From NCBI GenBank assembly GCA_947625445.1, contig CANQOM010000011.1, positions 1 through 21,062 of the forward strand: DNA of 21,062 nt, in the 5' to 3' direction. Below the pieces are notes generated by a model that saw nothing but the letters and a program-made list of their open reading frames with translations, was not told the DNA's origin and did not search any database. This document shows positions 14,806 through 21,062 of this stretch, one piece after another (the stretch's first letter is position 1; each line of letters begins with the position of its first letter). This stretch comes from Candidatus Gastranaerophilales bacterium. Its GTDB lineage: Bacteria > Cyanobacteriota > Vampirovibrionia > Gastranaerophilales > Gastranaerophilaceae. The position numbers and the translations under genes are program-made.

Positions 14806-15249
14806 ATGGGATACGCATTATTTGCATCCAGGAAACTGGTACTAGACGGAGAACTGAATAATGCTCAACTGCAACAAACACAGAGATCTAACGAGCAGTA
14901 TAATCTTGCAACAAAAACACTTAGTTTGCAGCAACAATTGACCAGCATGAATGTTTCTCAATCTCAAGAACTTGCCGGGTTATATGAACAACTAAGTAAT
15001 ACACAAAGTTCAGACGGGCGTGATTCTATTAACAATCAAATTAAACAAAAAGAACTTGAGTATGAAAGAGAAGTTGATGATATTAACCGTCAAATATATC
15101 AAGTTTCAATTAAAGAAAATGCAATTGAAATGGAAGTAAAAAGACTTGATACTCAGGTAACAACTTTACAAAAACAATTAGAAGCCGTAGAAGAAGCAGA
15201 AGGTCAAGCTATAGACAGAGCGACACCGAAGTTCAAAGGTTTAGCTTAA
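14806..15249 (+). CDS. Small coiled-coil protein with C-terminal PKFKG motif, unknown function
   Basis: A 147-residue Gln/Glu/Lys-rich protein without recognised family. The N-terminus MGYALFASRKLVLDGELNNA is followed by long predicted helices with heptad-like spacing (about 18-67 and 75-135), split by a Ser/Asp-rich turn (SSDGRDS, 68-74). It ends ATPKFKGLA. No Cys, no signal peptide, no membrane segment. The upstream region carries two GAGGACAA sequences 15 bp apart (14779-14786 and 14794-14801), the second well placed as ribosome binding site. It is a single gene, with a strong bidirectional terminator after it. The helical, Gln-rich, signal-less make-up resembles export chaperones or structural rods of secretion or appendage systems, but this is only an impression. 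Confidence 0.75.
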   Translation: MGYALFASRKLVLDGELNNAQLQQTQRSNEQYNLATKTLSLQQQLTSMNVSQSQELAGLYEQLSNTQSSDGRDSINNQIKQKELEYEREVDDINRQIYQVSIKENAIEMEVKRLDTQVTTLQKQLEAVEEAEGQAIDRATPKFKGLA

Positions 15250-15271
15250 TTATAATTAAAATTATATACAT

Positions 15272-15301
15272 AAAAAGAGGAAACTTAAGTTTCCTCTTTT
15301 T
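15272..15301. terminator. Bidirectional intrinsic terminator between the coiled-coil gene and the isomerase gene
   Basis: AAAAAGAGGAAAC and GTTTCCTCTTTTT form a perfect 13-bp stem around TTAA, with A and T runs giving a U-tract on either strand. It serves both convergent genes. Confidence 0.9.
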
Positions 15302-15317
15302 ATTTTATTGTTTATTA

Positions 15318-16553
15318 TTATTCAGCCATAGCTTTTCTTACTTCTTTTTTGTATATTTCAACATTCGGTTGAAGAACTTCCGGGAATGCACTATCTTGAG
15401 GAGTTTCTTCTCCTTCTATTTGTCTTAAGATATTTCCGGTATATAAAGTTTCAAAATGTTTAAATTCTATGAATTTAGCAAGAGTAGTTAAAGATAAATC
15501 TTTTAATTCTACAACAGAAACAGGGTGCATATTTGAGTATGCATTAATAACTCCTGTTAGAACTGCACTTGTAACTTTTTCCTGTGGTGTTACATATACA
15601 AAAGTAAAGAAAGAATCTTTATTATTACTGTCTAAATCAGCTTCAGCATTATAATGTAAATATCCGGGACCTACATTTGTATCAGTAGAAATTCTTGCTT
15701 TTAATGATTCATTCTTAAGTTGTTTTTCCCATAAAGTTGCACCTGAAAATGCATCACCAAAATATTCTATAAAATGTTTTTGATTGCCTGCAAGTTTAGA
15801 TTGAACATTAAACGCTGCTTGTTGTAATGCGATATTTTTTGTAATGTCAGGATTTAAAAATTCTTCCTGAGCTTGCAATGATGATTCTAACATTGCTTTT
15901 ACGTCTTCTTTTGAAACTCCGGCATAAAATAATGTAAAAATTGTAGCATCATCAAATATTGAGAATCTGCCTCCTACGTCATCATGAACGTATCCTGACA
16001 ATCTTATATCTCCTGCATTTACCATTCTTCTTAAATTACTTTTTTCTGCGGACATATCGGTCATGGCTATAAATCTATCTGATACGTCATCTCTTTCAAG
16101 ATATTCCTGCATTACTTTCTTTGCATTTTCATATGCTACAGTGGTTTCTATTGTTCCGCCTGATTTTGATACTACTAAAAATTGAGTTTTTGATAAATCC
16201 AGTGTATTAATAAATCTTCTGAAACTTTCAGAATCTACTGATGAATAAAAATGAATATTTGCTTCTTTTCCTATCATTCTTATTAAAGATTCTGTTGTAT
16301 GTCTTGAACCGCCGATACCTAAAATGGCTAAATCTGTGTATTTATTATCTTTTGCTTCTTGCGCCATTTCATATAAGTTATCAAGTGATTTTAATTGATT
16401 TTGAGGTAAAAAATTTATCCAATTTAAAAATTGACCTTTTTTCCCTGCTCTGGATTTTATGCTTTCTACTGCTACTTTTGCGTTTTGACTGTATTTTAAC
16501 AGATTTTGCATATCTACTTTTAATACTAAATCATTTGTCATTGTTTCAGCCAT
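15318..16553 (-). CDS. pgi: Glucose-6-phosphate isomerase, divergent short form
   Basis: Interconverts glucose-6-phosphate and fructose-6-phosphate in glycolysis. The 411-residue protein is short (usual bacterial forms are about 450-550). Two SIS domains are apparent: DLAILGIGGSRHTTESL (75-90), SKSGGTIETTVAYENAK (129-145, sugar-phosphate loop), and DVGGRFSIFDDATIF (192-206), which matches the family signature only in its first half. NESL (281-284) supplies a Glu at the position of the catalytic base, LHYNAEA (299-305) a His at the ring-opening position. The C-terminal signature FDQxGVExxK is replaced by LQPNVEIYKK (394-403), keeping Gln, Glu and Lys. It is probably an active isomerase, but substrate preference may differ. 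The start fits AGGA upstream; it is monocistronic between terminators. Confidence 0.85.
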   Translation of the reverse strand: MAETMTNDLVLKVDMQNLLKYSQNAKVAVESIKSRAGKKGQFLNWINFLPQNQLKSLDNLYEMAQEAKDNKYTDLAILGIGGSRHTTESLIRMIGKEANIHFYSSVDSESFRRFINTLDLSKTQFLVVSKSGGTIETTVAYENAKKVMQEYLERDDVSDRFIAMTDMSAEKSNLRRMVNAGDIRLSGYVHDDVGGRFSIFDDATIFTLFYAGVSKEDVKAMLESSLQAQEEFLNPDITKNIALQQAAFNVQSKLAGNQKHFIEYFGDAFSGATLWEKQLKNESLKARISTDTNVGPGYLHYNAEADLDSNNKDSFFTFVYVTPQEKVTSAVLTGVINAYSNMHPVSVVELKDLSLTTLAKFIEFKHFETLYTGNILRQIEGEETPQDSAFPEVLQPNVEIYKKEVRKAMAE

Positions 16554-16609
16554 TTCCTAATCCTCTTTATATTTAACACAAGAATATTATCTTATGAAGT
16601 AAAAATAAT

Positions 16610-16655
16610 TTCAATTAAAAAATCCGAAAAAAGCTTTTCGGATTTTTTAATTGAA
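16610..16655 (-). terminator. Long perfect hairpin terminator of the YtxH operon
   Basis: A perfect 21-bp inverted repeat (16610-16630 and 16635-16655) around the 4-nt loop AAGC, with core CCGAAAA/TTTTCGG flanked by A and T runs. It lies after the minus-strand operon ending at 16748 and upstream of pgi. The length of perfect pairing is exceptional for an intrinsic terminator. Confidence 0.85.
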
Positions 16656-16692
16656 AAATAGAATCTCCAAGTATATTCTTACTCGTATGTTG

Positions 16693-16736
16693 AAGGTGTT
16701 ACAAAATAGAGCACCGCAATAAAGTAAGGATGACTG
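16693..16736 (-). repeat. Intergenic 44-nt element, copy 2 (3' of YtxH gene)
   Basis: Reverse complement of this stretch aligns without gaps to 2041-2084 (29 of 44 identical, same conserved blocks CAGTCATC, ACT, TGCT, TTTGTAA, ACCTT). It begins 11 nt after the stop codon of the minus-strand YtxH-like gene, so the element has the same orientation relative to the preceding gene as copy 1. An inverted repeat AGTAAG (16723-16728) / CTTACT (16678-16683) may enclose it. Confidence 0.5.
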
Positions 16737-16747
16737 AGCTCCCTCTA

Positions 16748-17014
16748 TTAACCTTCGGAATTTTTTTGTTTATTTATTACTTCTTGAAGTTTAGCAATTA
16801 ATTCATCACCCTTAGCTTGCATATCAGATACAATTCCGTCTGCTTTAGATTGAATTTCCGAAACGGCATTGTGAGCTTTTTCACATATTTCTTTTGATTT
16901 ATCAGCAAGTTTTTCACGTGTTTCTTCACCTGATTGGGGTGCCAATAAAAGTCCTATCACGCCGCCAATTGCACTTCCTACTACAAAGCCTACTATGAAT
17001 CTTCCTATCGACAT
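16748..17014 (-). CDS. YtxH-domain protein
   Basis: An 88-residue protein with one N-terminal hydrophobic, Gly-rich segment and the YtxH hallmark: FIVGFVVGSAIGGVIGLLLA followed by PQSGEETREKL (about 27-37). The rest is a charged amphipathic helix (IQSKADGIVSDMQAKGDELI). In Bacillus the ytxG-ytxH-ytxJ operon is part of the general stress response; molecular function is unknown, and the form suggests a membrane-anchored coiled coil. Its ATG overlaps the end of the DUF948-like gene by 10 nt with a GGAG inside that gene, so translation is coupled. Last gene of the operon. Confidence 0.85.
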   Translation of the reverse strand: MSIGRFIVGFVVGSAIGGVIGLLLAPQSGEETREKLADKSKEICEKAHNAVSEIQSKADGIVSDMQAKGDELIAKLQEVINKQKNSEG

Positions 17015-17379
17015 TTTTTATCTCCTTTTTTTCTAAATAAACTTAAACCGCTTAACAAACCGCCTAAAAAACCGGTACTTCTTCCTTTTGCACTGCCAAG
17101 AGCCAGAAATACCCCGCCTAATAGTGTTGTTATTACTTTTTTTACCATTTCATAATTGTTATTTGTTGCATTTGATACTTTATTTACTGTTTCAAGTATA
17201 TTGTTGACTGTTTTTAACGCAGGTTGAGCTCCTTCTTTTGCTATATCAGTCAATTCTTGTATACTTGTCATTGTTTTTGTTGCTGACTTTAAAAATTTAA
17301 CAATATATACTGTTAATACTATCATTACTATAATAGTTACAATTAACAGAACAGCAAAAATCCAATCTACAATAGTCAT
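17005..17379 (-). CDS. DUF948 (YtxG-like) membrane protein
   Basis: A 124-residue protein with a strong N-terminal transmembrane helix (WIFAVLLIVTIIVMIVLTVY, 6-25), a helical middle region (KSATKTMTSIQELTDIAKEG), and a second hydrophobic Gly-rich stretch (VITTLLGGVFLALGSAKG, about 82-99) before a basic tail. This arrangement and its position between two YtxH genes match DUF948 proteins, of which B. subtilis YtxG is an example. Function is unknown, likely membrane organisation under stress. It starts 9 nt after the upstream YtxH stop. Confidence 0.8.
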   Translation of the reverse strand: MTIVDWIFAVLLIVTIIVMIVLTVYIVKFLKSATKTMTSIQELTDIAKEGAQPALKTVNNILETVNKVSNATNNNYEMVKKVITTLLGGVFLALGSAKGRSTGFLGGLLSGLSLFRKKGDKKCR

Positions 17380-17388
17380 TGTTGTCTC

Positions 17389-17700
17389 CTAATTTACGTC
17401 GTAATCGTTTGATTCTTTTTCTTTTGCCTTCGCTATTTGTTTTGCTTTTATTGTTTCATTTATTTTATTATATTGTTCTTCCAGTCTGTATCTCATTACG
17501 TCTATAGAATTTAAGGCTTGTCTTTTAGCTTGTTTTATTTCAGGCGTATACTTTTGAGCCATATCTACTATGACGTCTTCAACGTTCTTTCTTGTTTCTT
17601 CTCCTGACTTTGGAGCGTATAATACGGCTGCTATTACACCGCCAATTACACCTAATACCATACCGACTCCTAAGCAGAATGAATTATCTTCTTTTGCCAT
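17389..17700 (-). CDS. YtxH-domain protein, first gene of the operon
   Basis: A 103-residue protein if started at the ATG at 17700 (MAKEDNSFCLG), where GGAGG lies 5 bases upstream. An in-frame ATG at 17712 adds four residues (MEDK) and has its own AAGGAAA; the inner start has the stronger site. Residues about 9-30 are a Gly-rich membrane segment (GVGMVLGVIGGVIAAVLYAP) followed by the KSGEETRKNVED YtxH signature, then a charged helical tail (YRLEEQYNKINETIKAKQIA). It is paralogous to the last gene of the operon, with DUF948 between them. A sigma70-type promoter precedes it. Confidence 0.85.
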   Translation of the reverse strand: MAKEDNSFCLGVGMVLGVIGGVIAAVLYAPKSGEETRKNVEDVIVDMAQKYTPEIKQAKRQALNSIDVMRYRLEEQYNKINETIKAKQIAKAKEKESNDYDVN

Positions 17701-17735
17701 TTTGTCCTCCATTCACTTTCCTTTATATGATTCTG

Positions 17736-17764
17736 ATTCTACCATCTTTTTTTAATTCTTGCAA
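17736..17764 (-). promoter_or_regulatory. Promoter of the YtxH-DUF948-YtxH operon
   Basis: On the minus strand TTGCAA (17764-17759), a 17-bp spacer and TAGAAT (17741-17736) lie about 36 bp upstream of the ATG at 17700. This looks like an ordinary vegetative promoter; no obvious alternative stress promoter was seen. Confidence 0.6.
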
Positions 17765-17803
17765 TTATACTTTTTTATTAGTCACTCGTTTCTATTTGTT
17801 TTA

Positions 17804-18778
17804 TTACAAACCGATATCTTGATTTAATTTGAGTATATCTATTACAGACAATATTGTTTCTATTTCTTTTAAAAATTGTCTGTATATTCTTATATCAGTT
17901 GCAGGTTTTAAAAATGGAAGCTCAAACCAATCTTTATTGGAACTTACTGCTATATTAATAAATCCCTCTTCAAATGATACTTTTAACCCCAGAACGAAAT
18001 CTTTATTTAATAATTCTTTTAATCTTGTCATAAATGATGGGGTTAATATATATCTTGCTTCTATTTGGTTATTTGAATATACGGAAAACTTATTCATAAA
18101 TTCTACATCTTCAAGAATTACTTCATTTTGTGCAGATCTGGTATTCGGTATAAGATGAATCTCTTTGTTTAGGATTGAATCACTATGTCCGCCGCTTTTG
18201 ATTAATATACGGTTAAATTTACTAAATTTTTTTATAATAGGGGCTTTTATAAAAATTCCCGAAAATATAGTTACGACATGTCTTGATTTGCCTGAACCTG
18301 TTTCACGTCTTAAATTTAATTCCATTATTTCTATATCTAAATTATTGTAAGTTCCTATAAATTTATCATCACAATCATATATGTTAAATTTATTAAATAT
18401 TATAAGACGTTTAATATAACCAATATCAGTATCTTGGCTTATTTTAGGTTCTACTGCTTTTATATCTCCCAAACAAGATAAAATATATGGCATTACTCTT
18501 TTTTTTGCTTCTTTTTTGTAGTGATAACTTATATAAAAAACAATAATGGGGACACAAATATAAAAGATAAATAGCCATTGAAGGTTATCTGTATTAGAAG
18601 CATTAGATTTTACTAAATATATTGTTATAAAGATAAGTATTAAAATTAATATTGTAGCAATTAAAATACAATATATAACATGTTTTTTTCTCATTTTTTC
18701 TATTTCTGATAAAAAACTTCTGTTGCTATTATTAAATTGTTTTAAAAATTTAGATGAAACTGATTCTTTTTTTTCCAT
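17804..18778 (-). CDS. DUF3137-like membrane protein, paralogue A
   Basis: A 324-residue protein with two N-terminal transmembrane helices (about 33-56 and 68-87) and a long soluble domain. The domain shows the DUF3137-like order: GTYNNLDIEIMELNLRRETG, VVTIFSGIFIKAP, EARYILTPSFMTRL and VSFEEGFINIAVSSNKDWFE, ending LSVIDILKLNQDIGL. DUF3137 proteins have no established function. N-terminal motif SVSSKFLKQFN and the C-terminal block are shared with the neighbouring paralogue, so the two arose by tandem duplication. SD AGGGAG five bases upstream of the ATG. It is separated from paralogue B by a terminator-like hairpin. Confidence 0.75.
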   Translation of the reverse strand: MEKKESVSSKFLKQFNNSNRSFLSEIEKMRKKHVIYCILIATILILILIFITIYLVKSNASNTDNLQWLFIFYICVPIIVFYISYHYKKEAKKRVMPYILSCLGDIKAVEPKISQDTDIGYIKRLIIFNKFNIYDCDDKFIGTYNNLDIEIMELNLRRETGSGKSRHVVTIFSGIFIKAPIIKKFSKFNRILIKSGGHSDSILNKEIHLIPNTRSAQNEVILEDVEFMNKFSVYSNNQIEARYILTPSFMTRLKELLNKDFVLGLKVSFEEGFINIAVSSNKDWFELPFLKPATDIRIYRQFLKEIETILSVIDILKLNQDIGL

Positions 18779-18824
18779 ACTTACTCCCTGTGTTTTTGAT
18801 ATGTCAATAATAGCATTATTTCAG

Positions 18825-18856
18825 AGAAAAAAGAATAGTTTGATAATCATAAACTA
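18825..18856 (-). terminator. Intrinsic terminator after paralogue B
   Basis: On the minus strand TAGTTT (18856-18851) pairs with AAACTA (18841-18836), followed by TTCTTTTTTC. It begins 6 nt after the stop of the gene at 18862 and would separate it from the downstream paralogue. The stem is AT-rich and short. Confidence 0.55.
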
Positions 18857-18861
18857 CTTTA

Positions 18862-19803
18862 TTATAAGCCTATATTTTTATCTAATTTTAATATATCAAC
18901 TATTGATAACAAATTTTCTATATCTCTTAATATTTCCCTATAAATTTTTAAATCTAAGGCATTTTTAAATAACGGTACTTCAAACCAGTCTTTAGCAGAA
19001 GGAATTGCTATATTGATATAACCTTTTTCAAATGACATACTTAAATTTTTTGCAAATTTTCTATTTGATAAATCTTTAAGTCTTTGCATAAAACTAGTTG
19101 TTAAGATATATCTTGCTTCTACTTGATCATTGGAGTATACATCGAATAATTTTTCAAATTCCGGATCTTCAAGTATTACACGATTTTTGTTGTTAAGTAA
19201 ATCTGCTAAATTTCGCTTTATTATTATAGAATTTTTTATATCCCTTATGCAATTTATTCGTATTAATATTCCTTGAAATATTGTTTGTATATGTTTAGAA
19301 TTTCTTGTACTTTCTTCATATGTTAATTTAATTTCCATGATATCTACATCTAAATTTTTATATACTCCTTTTATTCGGTCATCAAGCTTATAACGATTAT
19401 AATTGTCAAAAAGTTCCAAAGCCGGGAAGAAAATTGTTTTACCTCTATTTGCATCTAACATTTCAAAATCGCCTAAAAAGCTTAATAATTTAGGAAATAC
19501 TTTTTTCTTTATAGTAGTTTTGTATTTTTTTATTATTAAAATGTTTATCAGGAAGGAACCGGGTACTCCTATAAAAAATATAAATATTATCATAATAACT
19601 TTTGTTAAATCATTCATTGACGCAGTAATATTACTTGCTACAAAATAATATGCGCCATATAATATTAACAATACTAGAATTATTGATAACACAAAATATA
19701 ATAAAAACTTCTGTCTTATGATTTCATATTCTATAAGTTTATTTTTTGTATTTGAATTAAATTCTTTTAAAAATTTAACTGATACAGATTTTTCTTTTTT
19801 CAT
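18862..19803 (-). CDS. DUF3137-like membrane protein, paralogue B
   Basis: A 313-residue protein colinear with paralogue A: KSVSVKFLKEFN start, transmembrane helices at about 33-56 and 67-91, then GVYKNLDVDIMEIKL, IQTIFQGILIRIN, EARYILTTSFMQRL, MSFEKGYINIAIPSAKDWFE and the C-terminus LSIVDILKLDKNIGL. The most conserved parts are the N-terminal 13 residues and the last ~90, suggesting these are functional contacts. SD GGGAAA just before the ATG. It starts about 28 bp after the fabI terminator. Confidence 0.75.
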   Translation of the reverse strand: MKKEKSVSVKFLKEFNSNTKNKLIEYEIIRQKFLLYFVLSIILVLLILYGAYYFVASNITASMNDLTKVIMIIFIFFIGVPGSFLINILIIKKYKTTIKKKVFPKLLSFLGDFEMLDANRGKTIFFPALELFDNYNRYKLDDRIKGVYKNLDVDIMEIKLTYEESTRNSKHIQTIFQGILIRINCIRDIKNSIIIKRNLADLLNNKNRVILEDPEFEKLFDVYSNDQVEARYILTTSFMQRLKDLSNRKFAKNLSMSFEKGYINIAIPSAKDWFEVPLFKNALDLKIYREILRDIENLLSIVDILKLDKNIGL

Positions 19804-19830
19804 AATTTCCCTAAATAAAGAATATTGTTA

Positions 19831-19862
19831 AAAAAAGAAGGGCATAATACCCCTTCTTTTTC
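19831..19862 (-). terminator. Intrinsic terminator of fabI
   Basis: AAAAAGAAGGG (19832-19842) pairs with CCCTTCTTTTT around CATAATAC; on the minus strand the stem is followed by a run of six T. It lies 18 nt after the fabI stop. Confidence 0.85.
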
Positions 19863-19879
19863 TATGTTAAATTTATTTA

Positions 19880-20677
19880 TTATCTTGTAACAAGTTCCAT
19901 TTCTTCCCCGGAAGCATAAACACAATGGCAACCGCAATCAACGTGAATAACTTCGCCTGTAACTCCTGATGATAAATCAGATAAGAGATATAAAGCAGTT
20001 TTACCGTCGTCTTCAAGTGTTACATTTCTTTTTAACGGAGCTTTGACAACTGCAGCTTTTAACATTTTGCCAAACCCGTCAATTCCTGATGCTGCAAGAG
20101 TTTTAACTGCGCCTGATGACAAACAGTTAACTCTTATTCCATATTTACCTAAATTTTCTGCTAAATATCTTGCTGATGCTTCAAGGGCAGCTTTTGCTAC
20201 ACCCATTATATTATAATTTGCAACAACTTTTTCTCCGCCTAAATATGTTAATGCCAGTATTGAACCACCGTCTTTCATAAGAGGTTGTGCGTTTCTTGCT
20301 AAAGATACTAATGAATATGCACTAACGCCCATAGCTAAATCCCAGCCTGCTTTTGAAGTATTAACAAATTCACCGGTTAAGTCTTCTCTGTTAGCATATG
20401 CTACGGCATGTACAACAAAATCAATCTTGCCGTATACTTTTTCTAATTCATTAAATACTGCTTTTACTTCTTCTTCTTTTGTCACGTCACATGACATTAT
20501 AACTTTTGCATTCATTGACTCAGCAATAGGACGAACACGTTTTTCCATTACTTCGCCTGCATATGTGAATGCTATATCTGCGCCCGCTTCAAAAAGTTGT
20601 TTTGCTATACCGTAAGCTATACCATGAGTATTTGAAACTCCGAAGATTACGCCTTTTTTGCCTTCCATTAATTTCAT
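19880..20677 (-). CDS. fabI: Enoyl-[acyl-carrier-protein] reductase (NADH), FabI
   Basis: Reduces trans-2-enoyl-ACP in the last step of each fatty-acid elongation cycle. The 265-residue protein is a classical FabI short-chain dehydrogenase: GVIFGVSNTHGIAYGIAKQL (9-28) is the Rossmann cofactor loop, followed by CDVT (63-66), HAVAYA (90-95), and the catalytic Tyr145 and Tyr155 with Lys162 (YLGGEKVVANYNIMGVAKAA). The C-terminus is DCGCHCVYASGEEMELVTR; FabI usually has DGG/DAG here, so three closely spaced cysteines are an oddity. SD AGAGGA precedes the ATG; promoter at 20736-20708 and terminator on the far side make it a single-gene unit. Confidence 0.96.
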   Translation of the reverse strand: MKLMEGKKGVIFGVSNTHGIAYGIAKQLFEAGADIAFTYAGEVMEKRVRPIAESMNAKVIMSCDVTKEEEVKAVFNELEKVYGKIDFVVHAVAYANREDLTGEFVNTSKAGWDLAMGVSAYSLVSLARNAQPLMKDGGSILALTYLGGEKVVANYNIMGVAKAALEASARYLAENLGKYGIRVNCLSSGAVKTLAASGIDGFGKMLKAAVVKAPLKRNVTLEDDGKTALYLLSDLSSGVTGEVIHVDCGCHCVYASGEEMELVTR

Positions 20678-20707
20678 ATTTATGTTCCTCTTATTATGTA
20701 TATGTTA

Positions 20708-20736
20708 ATTCTACAATTAAATAAATCCTTTTTCAA
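20708..20736 (-). promoter_or_regulatory. fabI promoter
   Basis: On the minus strand TTGAAA (20736-20731), a 17-bp spacer and TAGAAT (20713-20708) lie 30 bp upstream of the fabI ATG. Confidence 0.65.
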
Positions 20737-20820
20737 ACAGTTAACATTTTTAAAAAATTTAGCAATTAAAATTTTTACACGGTTTTCAAAATATGCAAAT
20801 GTTTTTAAAAGGTATAAATT

Positions 20821-21062
20821 ATGAAAATTAGTTACGTAAATAGTTATACAAATACTTATAAAAATTTAAACTCTGTAAAAAAAGAAAATAGTAAAATTAC
20901 ACAACCTTCGTTTAAACGTTCATATTGGGATGATGATGAAAATGAAAACAATAATTCATATAGCCTTTTTGACAGATTAAGAGATTACACTTTATTTAAT
21001 ACCGGTGCACATGAATTTCAGAAAAAACAAATTTATGGGATTAAGGCAGAAGAACTTTCGGA
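20821..21062 (+). CDS. Unknown protein, 5' part only, with N-terminal QPSFKR motif
   Basis: The frame is open from ATG 20821 to the right edge (80 complete codons). It begins MKISYVNSYTNTYKNLNSVK with a hydrophilic Asn/Ser/Thr/Lys-rich stretch, then ITQPSFKRSYW (26-36), an acidic DDDENENNN segment and FDRLRDYTLF. There is no signal peptide. AAAAGG at 20807-20812 is a suitable ribosome binding site. The QPSFKR motif echoes the PKFKG at the C-terminus of the 14806-15249 product. No family is recognised from the visible part; function is unknown. Confidence 0.7.
   Translation, partial: MKISYVNSYTNTYKNLNSVKKENSKITQPSFKRSYWDDDENENNNSYSLFDRLRDYTLFNTGAHEFQKKQIYGIKAEELS

Overview
The window is AT-rich chromosomal DNA with short intergenic gaps, many strand switches and the standard genetic code. 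It carries housekeeping genes (gyrB, rpmH, rnpA, purH, proC, fabI, murJ, a Sua5/YrdC gene and a glucose-6-phosphate isomerase) mixed with family-specific surface and coiled-coil proteins. hydF, the maturation GTPase for [FeFe] hydrogenase, points to an anaerobic fermenter. A SpoIID/LytB protein next to murJ, YtxH/DUF948 proteins, LysM-like and collagen-like proteins, and short proteins with a P-x-F-K-G/R motif fit best, in my judgement, with a gut Gastranaerophilales (non-photosynthetic Vampirovibrionia/Melainabacteria). This is inferred from gene style; a Firmicute-like gut anaerobe is not excluded. No phage, insertion sequence, tRNA, rRNA or CRISPR array is visible.

Layout. 1-355 (-) is the N-terminal part of gyrB, divergent from a GAF plus degenerate HD-GYP protein (636-2006, +). 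hydF (2115-3320, -) is divergent from a three-gene, overlapping envelope/translation operon on + : spoIID-like, murJ and tsaC/sua5 (3390-7153). A small membrane-anchored protein with two LysM-like modules (7150-7959, -) ends on the same TTAA as the tsaC-like gene and is divergent from a large mosaic protein (8145-10409, +) with a LysM-like module, a Cys-rich patch, a collagen-like G-x-D stretch and a Tyr/Asp-rich tail. A strong bidirectional terminator follows. proC-purH-MFS transporter form a minus-strand operon (13958-10449), divergent from rpmH-rnpA (14051-14619). A small coiled-coil protein (14806-15249, +) converges on the isomerase gene (15318-16553, -).

The right third is mostly minus-strand: a YtxH-DUF948-YtxH stress/envelope operon (17700-16748), two tandem paralogous DUF3137-like membrane proteins (18778-17804 and 19803-18862) and fabI (20677-19880). 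The window ends inside the 5' part of an unknown + gene (20821 onward).

Functionally the genes group into replication/translation core (gyrB, rpmH, rnpA, tsaC), envelope building (spoIID-like, murJ, fabI), envelope-associated proteins of unknown role (YtxH/DUF948, DUF3137, LysM-like, collagen-like), metabolism (purH, proC, isomerase, hydF) and a probably non-enzymatic signalling protein. The most unusual features are a pair of related 44-nt elements just after stop codons of two unrelated genes, in the same orientation relative to transcription; an HD-GYP domain that has lost its metal ligands; a collagen/LysM mosaic without a Sec signal; and the divergent hydF/spoIID pair, which appears to have little or no 5' leader.
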